A DNA stretch of 64,000 nucleotides from Methylacidimicrobium fagopyrum (GTDB lineage Bacteria; Verrucomicrobiota; Verrucomicrobiia; Limisphaerales; UBA11358). Location of the stretch: contig JAMFSJ010000045.1 of NCBI GenBank assembly GCA_026225255.1, positions 16,765-80,764 on the forward strand. The letters are read 5' to 3'. Both the position numbers and the translations under genes were made by a program. Shown here in pieces: positions 9,399 through 17,379 of the stretch; positions within the stretch are counted from its first letter, which is position 1, and each line of letters starts with the position of its first letter. The notes under the pieces are model-generated. The model saw only the letters and a program-made list of their open reading frames with translations, had not been told where the DNA came from and ran no database searches.

Positions 9399-10027
9399 AA
9401 AAAATCATCACCGTTTCCATCGTGGACGACGAAGCCGATTTGCGCGAACACATCGGCGGTTATCTTGCGGCCGCCGGCAATATCCGTTGCCTGCGCCATT
9501 ACGCCAGCGCGGAAGAAGCGTTGCAACATTTGCCGACCGCCAAGCCGGACGTGATCTTGATGGACATCAATCTCGGCGGCATGGATGGCATCGAATGCGT
9601 GCGCCGCCTGACCGTGCTCATGCCGCAAGCGCAAGTGCTCATGCTCACGGTGTTTGAAGATCCTGAGCAGATTTTCCGCGCGCTCTCCGCCGGGGCGAGC
9701 GGCTATTTATTAAAACGGTTACCGCCAAAAAAATTATTGGAAGCCATCGAAGAAGTATTGGCGGGCGGCTCGCCGATGTCCGCGTCCATCGCACGCAAAG
9801 TCGTGCAATCGTTCAAAACCACGCCGGCGCGTGGCGATGAAGCTGGCGATTTGTCGCAACGCGAACGTTCCGTGCTCGACGGCCTCGCGGAAGGTCTCGC
9901 TTACAAACAGATCGCGGATCAACTGGGCGTCAGTATTCACACCGTGCGCAATTACATTCGCCGCATTTATGAAAAACTCCACGTCCGCACCCGCACGGAA
10001 GCCGTCGCTAAATTTTTGCGCAAATGA
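9395..10027 (+). CDS. response regulator, NarL/FixJ family
   Basis: A 210-residue cytoplasmic regulator. The ATG at 9395 overlaps the kinase stop. The receiver domain has the acidic pair in VDDEAD, phospho-acceptor Asp57 (ILMDINLGGMDG), the Thr/Ser switch (MLTVFED) and the Lys of YLLKRLPP. The C-terminal LuxR-type helix-turn-helix follows (LSQRERSVLDGLAEGLAYKQ to NYIRRIYEKLHVRTR). Its partner is the kinase directly upstream, and the GH2 gene overlaps its own stop by ATGA, so kinase, regulator and glycosidase are one translationally coupled unit. NarL-type regulators bind inverted repeats as dimers; the dyad upstream of three nearby genes is a candidate target (inference). Confidence 0.95.
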   Translation: MKKIITVSIVDDEADLREHIGGYLAAAGNIRCLRHYASAEEALQHLPTAKPDVILMDINLGGMDGIECVRRLTVLMPQAQVLMLTVFEDPEQIFRALSAGASGYLLKRLPPKKLLEAIEEVLAGGSPMSASIARKVVQSFKTTPARGDEAGDLSQRERSVLDGLAEGLAYKQIADQLGVSIHTVRNYIRRIYEKLHVRTRTEAVAKFLRK

Positions 10028-12360
10028 AAATGGTTAGAACCCAGGCCATGACCGGTGACGATCTTTTTCCCGCCACCGAGGCACCGAGAAAGTCTTTTCT
10101 GAAAAACTCTGGTTTCCCGGTGCCCCGGTGGCATTTGGTATTGGTCGCTTTCATTTTCGCCGCTTGGCTTTCCGCGGCCGCCGAGGAAAATTGGTCGCCG
10201 GGCAAAGCCCCGATCATGACGCGTTGGGCGGCGGAAGTGAATCCCACGAATGCGTTGCCGGAATATCCGCGGCCCCAACTCGAGCGGACGGATTGGTTGA
10301 ATTTGAACGGGCTCTGGGATTACGCCATCACCACGAGTGCCACGAATCAGCCGACGCAATTCACCGGTAAAATTCTCGTGCCGTTCCCGATCGAATCGGC
10401 GTTGTCCGGCGTGATGACGAATCTGGATGAGCACAGCAGCTTGTGGTATCGCCGGAACTTTTCCGTGCCGGAAGCGTGGCGTGGTCAACGGGTGCGGCTG
10501 CATTTTGGCGCCTTAGATTGGCACGGCGAAGTCTGGGTGAACGGCCAGCGCATCGGCGAACATCGCGGCGGTTACGACGCGTTCACGTTCGACATCACCG
10601 ATGCCTTGCACGGGAACGGGCCGGAGGAAATTTCCGTTTGCGCGACCGATCCGACGGAGGGCGATCAGCCGCGCGGCAAACAATCTCGCAAGCCGGAAGG
10701 TATTTTTTACACGTCTACTTCCGGCATCTGGCAAACCGTCTGGCTGGAACCGGTGCCGGAGACGTGCATTGATTCGCTCAAGCTGACGCCGGATGTGGAT
10801 GCGCAGGCCTTGCAACTGTGGGTCGCCGCAAATCATTTTTCGGACACCGTGCAAGTCGAAGCTACGGCGTGGGCGAACGGCAAAAAAGTCGCCAGCGTCA
10901 TCGGCCCGGCGAATGCGGCGCTGATTTTAAATCTCTCGAAACCGCATCTCTGGTCGCCGAGCGATCCGTTTCTTTACGACTTAAAAGTGACGTTGCGCGA
11001 TGGTGGAAAAATTCTTGATTCCGTGACGAGTTATTTTGGCATGAGAAAAATTGCGTTGCGCCGCGACGATCAAGGCGTCACGCGCATCGCGCTAAACGAT
11101 CAATTTATTTTTCAGATCGGCACGTTGGATCAAGGCTTTTGGCCGGACGGCATTTACACGGCGCCGACCGATGCGGCGTTGCGTTCCGACATTGAATTTC
11201 TTAAAAACATCGGCTTCAACGTCACGCGCAAACATGTGAAGGTAGAGCCGGACCGCTGGTATTATTGGTGCGATAAATTGGGTTTACTCGTCTGGCAAGA
11301 CATGCCGAGCGCGAACAACGCGACGGTGGATGGCCGGCGCGATTTTGAAAATGAATTACTCCGCATGGTGCAAGGTCTCGGCAATCATCCGGCCATCGTC
11401 ACCTGGGTTTTGTTCAACGAAGGCTGGGGGCAATACGACACCGCGCCGCTCGCGCGCTGGCTCAAGGATTTAGATCCGACGCGGCTCGTGGATAACGCGA
11501 GTGGTTGGACCGACATGCGGGCGGGCGATCTGATCGACATGCACAATTATCCCGATCCCAACGCGCCGGTGCCGGAACCGCATCGCGCCGCCGTGCTCGG
11601 CGAAACGGGCGGCTTCGGCCTCGTCGTGCCGGATCACATCTGGGCCACCAATCATTTGTGGGGTTACGTGATGTTGACCAACCGCGAAGATTTGGCCCAG
11701 CACTATGCCCACTCGCTCAAACAAGTCTGGCGGCTGCACAACCTGAGCGGCTTGAGCGCCTTTATTTACACGCAAACCGCCGATGTCGAAACCGAATGTA
11801 ACGGCTTGCTCACCTATGACCGCGACGTGACCAAACTCGATATCAACTTTTTGCGGAACGCCAATCTCGGCCAATCCTTGCGCGCGCCGAAGAAAATTGT
11901 TTTGGCCAACGCCTTGTTCGGCCGGACGACGTGGAAATACACGATCGCCAAACCGGCGAATAATTGGATGCAGCCCGACTTCATTGTGCCGGGCTGGAAA
12001 GACGGCGTCGGCGGTTTTGGCAGCGCGGGCACGCCGGGCATTTTTCAGAACACGATCTGGGATACCGCCGATATTTGGTTACGCACGGATTTCACGGTCG
12101 CGGCGGAAGATATTCCCGCGTTGGAACTGCAAATTTTTCACGACGAAGATGTGGAGATTTATTTGAACGGCGTGCTCGCGTTGAAAATGCCCGGCTTCAT
12201 AACGGACTACGACGAATTTGAAATCGCGCCGGCCGCCCTCGCCGCGTTGCACGCCGGCAACAACCTGATCAGCGTTCACTGCCATCAAACTGCTGGTGGC
12301 CAAGGCGTGGATGTGGGCCTCATCGTGCCGGAAACGGCGAGCAAACCGGACAAGAAATAG
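10024..12360 (+). CDS. glycoside hydrolase family 2 protein, second paralogue
   Basis: A 778-residue GH2 enzyme with the same architecture as the one at 3906: jelly roll (VWVNGQRIGEHRGGYDAF), Ig-like sandwich, TIM barrel with acid/base Glu466 (LFNEGWGQ) and nucleophile Glu527 (VLGETGGFG), and a C-terminal galactose-binding-like domain (FHDEDVEIYLNG). The start overlapping the regulator stop (ATGA) is used here. It gives an odd 35-residue lead before the hydrophobic core of the signal peptide, and residues 17-37 of that lead are encoded by an inverted repeat. An in-frame GTG at 10120 would give a compact signal peptide (PRWHLVLVAFIFAAWLSAAA) and may be the true start, although no clear ribosome binding site precedes it. 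Substrate unknown; probably related to, but not the same as, that of the first GH2. Confidence 0.88.
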   Translation: MKMVRTQAMTGDDLFPATEAPRKSFLKNSGFPVPRWHLVLVAFIFAAWLSAAAEENWSPGKAPIMTRWAAEVNPTNALPEYPRPQLERTDWLNLNGLWDYAITTSATNQPTQFTGKILVPFPIESALSGVMTNLDEHSSLWYRRNFSVPEAWRGQRVRLHFGALDWHGEVWVNGQRIGEHRGGYDAFTFDITDALHGNGPEEISVCATDPTEGDQPRGKQSRKPEGIFYTSTSGIWQTVWLEPVPETCIDSLKLTPDVDAQALQLWVAANHFSDTVQVEATAWANGKKVASVIGPANAALILNLSKPHLWSPSDPFLYDLKVTLRDGGKILDSVTSYFGMRKIALRRDDQGVTRIALNDQFIFQIGTLDQGFWPDGIYTAPTDAALRSDIEFLKNIGFNVTRKHVKVEPDRWYYWCDKLGLLVWQDMPSANNATVDGRRDFENELLRMVQGLGNHPAIVTWVLFNEGWGQYDTAPLARWLKDLDPTRLVDNASGWTDMRAGDLIDMHNYPDPNAPVPEPHRAAVLGETGGFGLVVPDHIWATNHLWGYVMLTNREDLAQHYAHSLKQVWRLHNLSGLSAFIYTQTADVETECNGLLTYDRDVTKLDINFLRNANLGQSLRAPKKIVLANALFGRTTWKYTIAKPANNWMQPDFIVPGWKDGVGGFGSAGTPGIFQNTIWDTADIWLRTDFTVAAEDIPALELQIFHDEDVEIYLNGVLALKMPGFITDYDEFEIAPAALAALHAGNNLISVHCHQTAGGQGVDVGLIVPETASKPDKK
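10072..10132. repeat. inverted repeat inside the GH2 N-terminal coding region
   Basis: The left arm GCCACCGAGGCACCGAGAAA (10072-10091) pairs with the right arm at 10113-10132, with 18 of 20 positions matching; the loop is 21 nt. Each arm is built from two copies of an octamer of the CACCGAGG type, like the repeats at 52713 and 62464. Confidence 0.8.
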
Positions 12361-12457
12361 GCCAATCGTCCGCGTTCTCGAAATTTTCGAATGCCCAGTC
12401 GCGAATGCCGAATTCGCTAGCGGGAACCTACCACGCCCAACTTCGGTTTTTTTGCAC

Positions 12458-12518
12458 GTGGCCATTTCATGCCACATGACAGATTTGCGCTTAAGGGATT
12501 ATAGTCTCAACATGTTCC
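12458..12518 (+). promoter_or_regulatory. upstream regulatory region, copy 2 (dyad, -35/-10, TGTTCC box)
   Basis: Dyad GTGGCCATTTCATGCCAC (12458-12475, half sites GTGGC/GCCAC), directly followed by ATGACA (12476-12481), an 18-bp spacer and TATAGT (12500-12505), which reads as a sigma-70-like promoter. TGTTCC lies at 12513-12518, near the expected transcription start. The dyad begins 147 bp before the start codon. The first 25 bases from the dyad are identical to those of copy 3. Confidence 0.6.
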
Positions 12519-12604
12519 AATTGTTAAAGCCCGCAGCTCCCTGTCGCGTCCACGCGTCTCCTTATCCACTTTGACTTGGAAATACAAATACGTAACCCAA
12601 CAAA

Positions 12605-15600
12605 ATGAAAACTCCCCAAAAATCAACCACGCTAAAACGAGGTCATCTTTCCCGGATGAAACTCTTAACTCTTGCCTCCGCGCTGGCGCTGCCCGCCGCG
12701 ACGGTCTTTGGCCAGTCCCAATGGACCAACGGCACCAGCGATTTTAACAATGCCGCAGGTTGGAGCCCCAACGGGGTTCCCACCGGCAATGCCTCCAATG
12801 ACAGTGGTTCCACCAATGTTGTCCTCATCCAGCCAGGCGATCCGGTTTGGGGTCACGGTGACACGCTCGCCGGTCAAGGCAGCGGCACTTCCGGCTCTTA
12901 CCTGCAAACCGGTTCCACCAATAACACCGGTTATCCGAGCGGCGGCAGTTGGATGCGATTGGGCATTGGCACCGGCGGCACTTTTGGATCCTATACTTTA
13001 AGCAATGGCGTGGTGAATGTGGCCGGGCAAACGCATCTCGGCGAAAACGGCACGGGGGTATTGACGGTGGCGGGCGGCACTTACAACACGGGTTACAATG
13101 GCAATCCCGGATTTTGCGCGGGTGATGGGGATGGCAATTCCAGCGCTTCGGTGGGCACGCTGAACTTTTATGGCGGCACGATCAATAACGTCAATAATGA
13201 AACGTGGCTCGGCGAAGGTGCCGGTTGCTCTGGTTATTTTAACCTGAGCGGCGGCACGTTCAACGCGAACAATTGGTTCGCGGTGGGTCGCAATGGCGGT
13301 TACGGCGAACTCAATATCTCCAACAACGCAGTGGTTGTCCGCAACGGTAATGGGAACTTCGATGTTGGCGCGAGCGGTCGGGGCGTGGTGAATCAAAATG
13401 GCGGCGCGGTCACCAACCTTTCCAACCAGACGTGGTTGGGCGAACAATCTTCCGCCACGTGGAATTTGAACAGCGGTATTGCCAATCTTGGCACGGTGGT
13501 TTTTGGGGTGACCGGCAACGGCAGCGGCACGTTGAATATGAATGGCGGCACCCTGATCGCCCAATCGCTGAGCTTGGGCAACATCAACGCGAGTGCGGTG
13601 GTGAACCTGAACGGCGGCTCGATCATTGCGGCGGGCAATAATTCGTCCTTCATGCAAGGCTTGACGCAGGTCACGATTGGCACGGGCATCACGTTTGATT
13701 CTCAGGCTTACAACATCACAATTGCGCAAGAGATCGATGGCGGCGGCCCGTTGACTAAGAACGGCAGCGGCACATTGATTTTGACTGGCCCCAATACTTA
13801 TTCCGGCACCACCACGGTGAACGCCGGCAAATTGGCGATCAACGCTGCCCAACAAGTTAACGGCGGCTATGTCGTGGCGAACAATGCCGAGTTGAGCCTT
13901 ACCGTGCCTTCGCACAATGCCCAGTTAAACATGTCGAGCCTCACGCTGAGCGGGGCAACCAGCATCGTGGATTTTGATCTCGGAGCCTTTGGTAATCCGT
14001 CTGCGGGCAGTGCGCCGGTGAAAGTAAATGGCGCGCTGACGGTCAGCGGAGTCGTCACGGTTAACGTTGCGGATACGGTGCCGCAACTCGGTCAATTCGC
14101 ATTGATCACTTACACCAGTGCGGTTAATCCCAGCGGTTTTGTGTTGGGCTCCCTGCCCCAAGGCGTGGGCGCTTACTTGAGCAACAATATCGCAGGTAGT
14201 TCTCTTGACTTGGTTGTCACCAACGTGAACCTACCGCGCTGGGAAGGCCAGGCGGGCGGCAATTGGGACATCGGCCTGACCACGAACTGGATCAACATCG
14301 GCACGGGTTTGCCGACTTATTACACGGACGGTAACGGGGTATTGCTGGATGATGAAGCGACGGGGACAACCGCCATCAATCTCACTACCAACATCAATCC
14401 ACTTTCCGTGACCTTTAACAACACCAACTTGACTTACACCGTGACGGGCAAAGGTCGGATCAATGGCAGCACGTCGGTTTTCGTTCAAGGTGCAGGCACG
14501 GTGAATATGCTCAATACCAACGGCTACACAGGCGCAACCGTCCTCTCTGGCGGTATCTTGTCCGTAACCAATCTCGCCAACGGCGGAGTGCCGAGCGCGA
14601 TCGGTGCTTCTTCGTCTAACTCCACCAGCCTGGTTCTGGCGGGCGGCAACTTGAGCTATTCAGGTCCGGCGACCACAATCAATCGTGGTTATCAAACTCA
14701 AGCCACCAACAGCACGCTCACCACGGTCAGCAACCTGACCTTGACCGGCTCTGCTACTGCCACGCTGGCTGGCGGCCTGACCAAGAGTGGTTTGGGACAA
14801 CTCACTTATGCGACGGTTGGCAGCAACGTTCTCTCGGGTGCAAACTCGCCCGGTTACAATGTCGCTGATGGTTCCGTCGTATTTGACGGAACGGCGGGCG
14901 GCCAAAGCAATTATTTTGGCGGCGGATCGCTGACGTTAAACGGCGTAAACAGTGTCGCGACGGTGGCGGTGACCAATGCCATACTGAACACGGGTGATCT
15001 TAATCTCGGTAATCTTGGTAATTCTACGGATACGCTGACCGTTCATACCAACAGCACGCTAAATGTCGGCGGCTGGCTGATCTTTGGCGACGGTGGCAAT
15101 GTCGTCTCCACCCTCAATGTGAATCATAGCACGTTGAATGTGCTCAATGGTAAAGTCCTCATGGGCGGCCGCGCGGGTGATACGAGCACCTTGAATATCA
15201 ACGGCGGCATCCTTAATAACGCTGGTGCCAATGGATTTGATATCGGTGACGGCGGTTGGAATGGCACGGGCGCGCGCACGGGCATCGTCAACCAAACGGG
15301 CGGCAGCAATAATATTAACACCAGCCTCTCAGTCGGGAATGCGGCCACCGGCATTGGTTTCTATAACTTGACGAACGGCTTGCTTAACGTTTCGGGTGAA
15401 ATCGACGTCGCCAATGGCGGCGCAGTCGGCACCTTTAATATCGTGAACAGCACGGTTGACGCTGGCAGCTGGTTTGTAACGGGTCGCGCCGGTTCCACGA
15501 GCGGCATCTTGAACATGCTTGGCGGCGTGATCAATAAAACGAACAACGGCAACTTCCTCATCGGCAGCAGTGCCGGTAATAATGGCACCGTCAGCGTTGG

Positions 15601-17128
15601 TGTTTTCAACATCAGCGGTGGTGTATTGAACTGCGCCAGCGAATGTTGGCTCGGTGAAAACTTCCTGGATATCGGGACGAATAACATCAGCGGCACGGCC
15701 GTGGTTAACTGGCAAAACTGGGTTTCCATCGGACGCTCCGGTTTGGGCGTGGTCAACTTCTCCGGCGGCACGATCACCCGCACCGGTGGCGGCCAAGCGA
15801 TTGTCATCGGTGACAACGTGGGCGGTCCCGGTCACGGCATCTTCAACCAGAGCGGTGGCACGTTGACCTCGTCCACAGAACTATGGGTCAGCACGACGGG
15901 TTCCACGGGCGAATATGACCTGAGCGGGGGTTCAGCGACGATTACTAACTGGATTGCCGTGGGTCGTAACAGCGGTATTGGCACCTTGAATATCTCCGGC
16001 GGTTCTTTGACTAAGCTCGGCGATAACACCAGCCATCTCACGATTGGTTCTGGCGGTAACGGCACGGTGAATCAAACCGGCGGCACGATTATCAATACCG
16101 TTTCCGACACCTTCATCGGTGAGAGCCAGACGGGCGTGTGGAATCTGAATGCGGGCACAGCGGTGCTCGGGGTTGTTCGTCTCCCACTGAATAACAATGT
16201 GGCGGGCACGCTGAATCTGAACGGCGGCAGTATCACTGCGACCGAGCTCAGTTGCACGAATGGTTCCGGATTGGGCACGTTGAACTTTAACGGTGGCACT
16301 TTGGTGGCGGGCAATGGAGCCAGCGCCAACTTCCTCTACGGCATCGCCACGAACACGGTGTTGACCGGTGGTGCGATCATCAACAGCGGCGCGAACGAAA
16401 TCTCCACCCCGCAACCGTTCCTCGGCGGCGCGGCTGACGGTGGTTTGACCAAGTTCGGTTCCGGCCGGTTGAACCTCAACGGTGTCAGCACCTACACGAA
16501 CACCACGCAAATCAGTGCGGGCACGTTGGGCGGTTCCGGCACCTTGGCCAGCCCGGTGCAGATCGCTTCGGGCGCGGGACTTGCCGCGGGTGTTAGCAGC
16601 ACGATTGGCACCTTGACCATTAACAATAAATTGACCCTCTTGCCCAGCGCGGCCACGTTCTTGAAACTGACGCCGACCAACAGTGACAAGATCGTCGGGC
16701 TGACGAGCGTGAGCTACAACGGAACTTTGGTGGTCTCGAACACTAGCGCTTCACCGCTTACGTTGGGTCAGACCTTCCAGTTATTCACGGCCGGGGTCGC
16801 GGGCACGGGTAACTTCACCTCCGTCACGGTGTTGCCGGCGGGTGCTGGCACGTTTAATCCCGCTACGGGCGTGTTGACCATCACCTCGTCCGGTGTTCCC
16901 CTGTCATTCAATCCCGTCACGCGCTCTGGAGGCAACTTGATCCTGACCGGCGGCGGCGGCACACCGAACAGCAGTTATACGGTGTTGACCACCACAAACC
17001 TGACGACACCGTCAGCCTTGTGGACGACCAACACGACGGGCACCACGGATAACACTGGCAGTTTCTCCAACGCCATTCCGGTCAGCGCGACCACCCCGGC
17101 GCAGTTCTTCCGCGTGCGTCAACCGTAA
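12605..17128 (+). CDS. giant secreted beta-helix protein with autotransporter-associated repeats (PATR), paralogue 1
   Basis: A 1507-residue Gly/Asn/Thr-rich protein. A signal peptide (KLLTLASALALPAATVFGQ) is followed by a long series of short repeats of the type GTLNMNGGTL, TWLGE and WIAVGRNSGIGTLNISGG, typical of a parallel beta-helix. Two segments match the passenger-associated transport repeat pattern (LTKNGSGTLILTGPNTYSGT near residue 385; LTKFGSGRLNLNGVSTYTNT near 1285). The C-terminal 60 residues, ending FFRVRQP, are nearly the same as in the gene at 17380. There is no C-terminal outer-membrane barrel and no PEP-CTERM anchor, so this is not a classical autotransporter; the shared end may be a sorting or attachment module (inference). 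Likely an adhesin or extracellular matrix protein. Confidence 0.9.
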   Translation: MKTPQKSTTLKRGHLSRMKLLTLASALALPAATVFGQSQWTNGTSDFNNAAGWSPNGVPTGNASNDSGSTNVVLIQPGDPVWGHGDTLAGQGSGTSGSYLQTGSTNNTGYPSGGSWMRLGIGTGGTFGSYTLSNGVVNVAGQTHLGENGTGVLTVAGGTYNTGYNGNPGFCAGDGDGNSSASVGTLNFYGGTINNVNNETWLGEGAGCSGYFNLSGGTFNANNWFAVGRNGGYGELNISNNAVVVRNGNGNFDVGASGRGVVNQNGGAVTNLSNQTWLGEQSSATWNLNSGIANLGTVVFGVTGNGSGTLNMNGGTLIAQSLSLGNINASAVVNLNGGSIIAAGNNSSFMQGLTQVTIGTGITFDSQAYNITIAQEIDGGGPLTKNGSGTLILTGPNTYSGTTTVNAGKLAINAAQQVNGGYVVANNAELSLTVPSHNAQLNMSSLTLSGATSIVDFDLGAFGNPSAGSAPVKVNGALTVSGVVTVNVADTVPQLGQFALITYTSAVNPSGFVLGSLPQGVGAYLSNNIAGSSLDLVVTNVNLPRWEGQAGGNWDIGLTTNWINIGTGLPTYYTDGNGVLLDDEATGTTAINLTTNINPLSVTFNNTNLTYTVTGKGRINGSTSVFVQGAGTVNMLNTNGYTGATVLSGGILSVTNLANGGVPSAIGASSSNSTSLVLAGGNLSYSGPATTINRGYQTQATNSTLTTVSNLTLTGSATATLAGGLTKSGLGQLTYATVGSNVLSGANSPGYNVADGSVVFDGTAGGQSNYFGGGSLTLNGVNSVATVAVTNAILNTGDLNLGNLGNSTDTLTVHTNSTLNVGGWLIFGDGGNVVSTLNVNHSTLNVLNGKVLMGGRAGDTSTLNINGGILNNAGANGFDIGDGGWNGTGARTGIVNQTGGSNNINTSLSVGNAATGIGFYNLTNGLLNVSGEIDVANGGAVGTFNIVNSTVDAGSWFVTGRAGSTSGILNMLGGVINKTNNGNFLIGSSAGNNGTVSVGVFNISGGVLNCASECWLGENFLDIGTNNISGTAVVNWQNWVSIGRSGLGVVNFSGGTITRTGGGQAIVIGDNVGGPGHGIFNQSGGTLTSSTELWVSTTGSTGEYDLSGGSATITNWIAVGRNSGIGTLNISGGSLTKLGDNTSHLTIGSGGNGTVNQTGGTIINTVSDTFIGESQTGVWNLNAGTAVLGVVRLPLNNNVAGTLNLNGGSITATELSCTNGSGLGTLNFNGGTLVAGNGASANFLYGIATNTVLTGGAIINSGANEISTPQPFLGGAADGGLTKFGSGRLNLNGVSTYTNTTQISAGTLGGSGTLASPVQIASGAGLAAGVSSTIGTLTINNKLTLLPSAATFLKLTPTNSDKIVGLTSVSYNGTLVVSNTSASPLTLGQTFQLFTAGVAGTGNFTSVTVLPAGAGTFNPATGVLTITSSGVPLSFNPVTRSGGNLILTGGGGTPNSSYTVLTTTNLTTPSALWTTNTTGTTDNTGSFSNAIPVSATTPAQFFRVRQP

Positions 17129-17153
17129 GCCGCGGTTAAGTTAGAAAATTCAA

Positions 17154-17180
17154 GGGCGTCCTTTCGAGGACGCCCTTTTT
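17154..17180 (+). terminator. rho-independent terminator after beta-helix gene 1
   Basis: Stem GGGCGTCC / GGACGCCC with a short loop (TTTCGA region) followed by five T. It lies 26 bp after the stop codon and is almost the same as the terminator at 22835. Confidence 0.9.
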
Positions 17181-17240
17181 GTTTTTTAAAAAAGCGAAAA
17201 TCGGCATCAAAACCGCCTCCCCGTTTCCGCTTTCTCCACC

Positions 17241-17299
17241 GTGGCCATTTCATGCCACATGACAGGTTTATCCACTATGCTAGGGTAACCCCCTGTTCC
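17241..17299 (+). promoter_or_regulatory. upstream regulatory region, copy 3 (dyad plus TGTTCC box)
   Basis: The dyad GTGGCCATTTCATGCCAC (17241-17258) and the following ATGACAG are identical to copy 2. A TAGGGT hexamer 16 bp after ATGACA is a weak -10 candidate. TGTTCC is at 17294-17299, 53 bp from the dyad start. The dyad begins 139 bp before the ATG at 17380. Confidence 0.6.
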
Positions 17300-17379
17300 A
17301 ATGTCAAAGAATACCAAGATTGCCTCGTCGCGCTATATCCGCGCGAAAAAACTGCTTTGATCAGAATAAGAAAGCCAAA

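Noticed and set aside
12458..12475. Sigma-54 promoter reading of the GTGGCC...GCCAC motif
   Set aside because: The GG and GC pairs are 9 bp apart instead of 10, and no sigma-54 activator is nearby; the dyad reading fits better.
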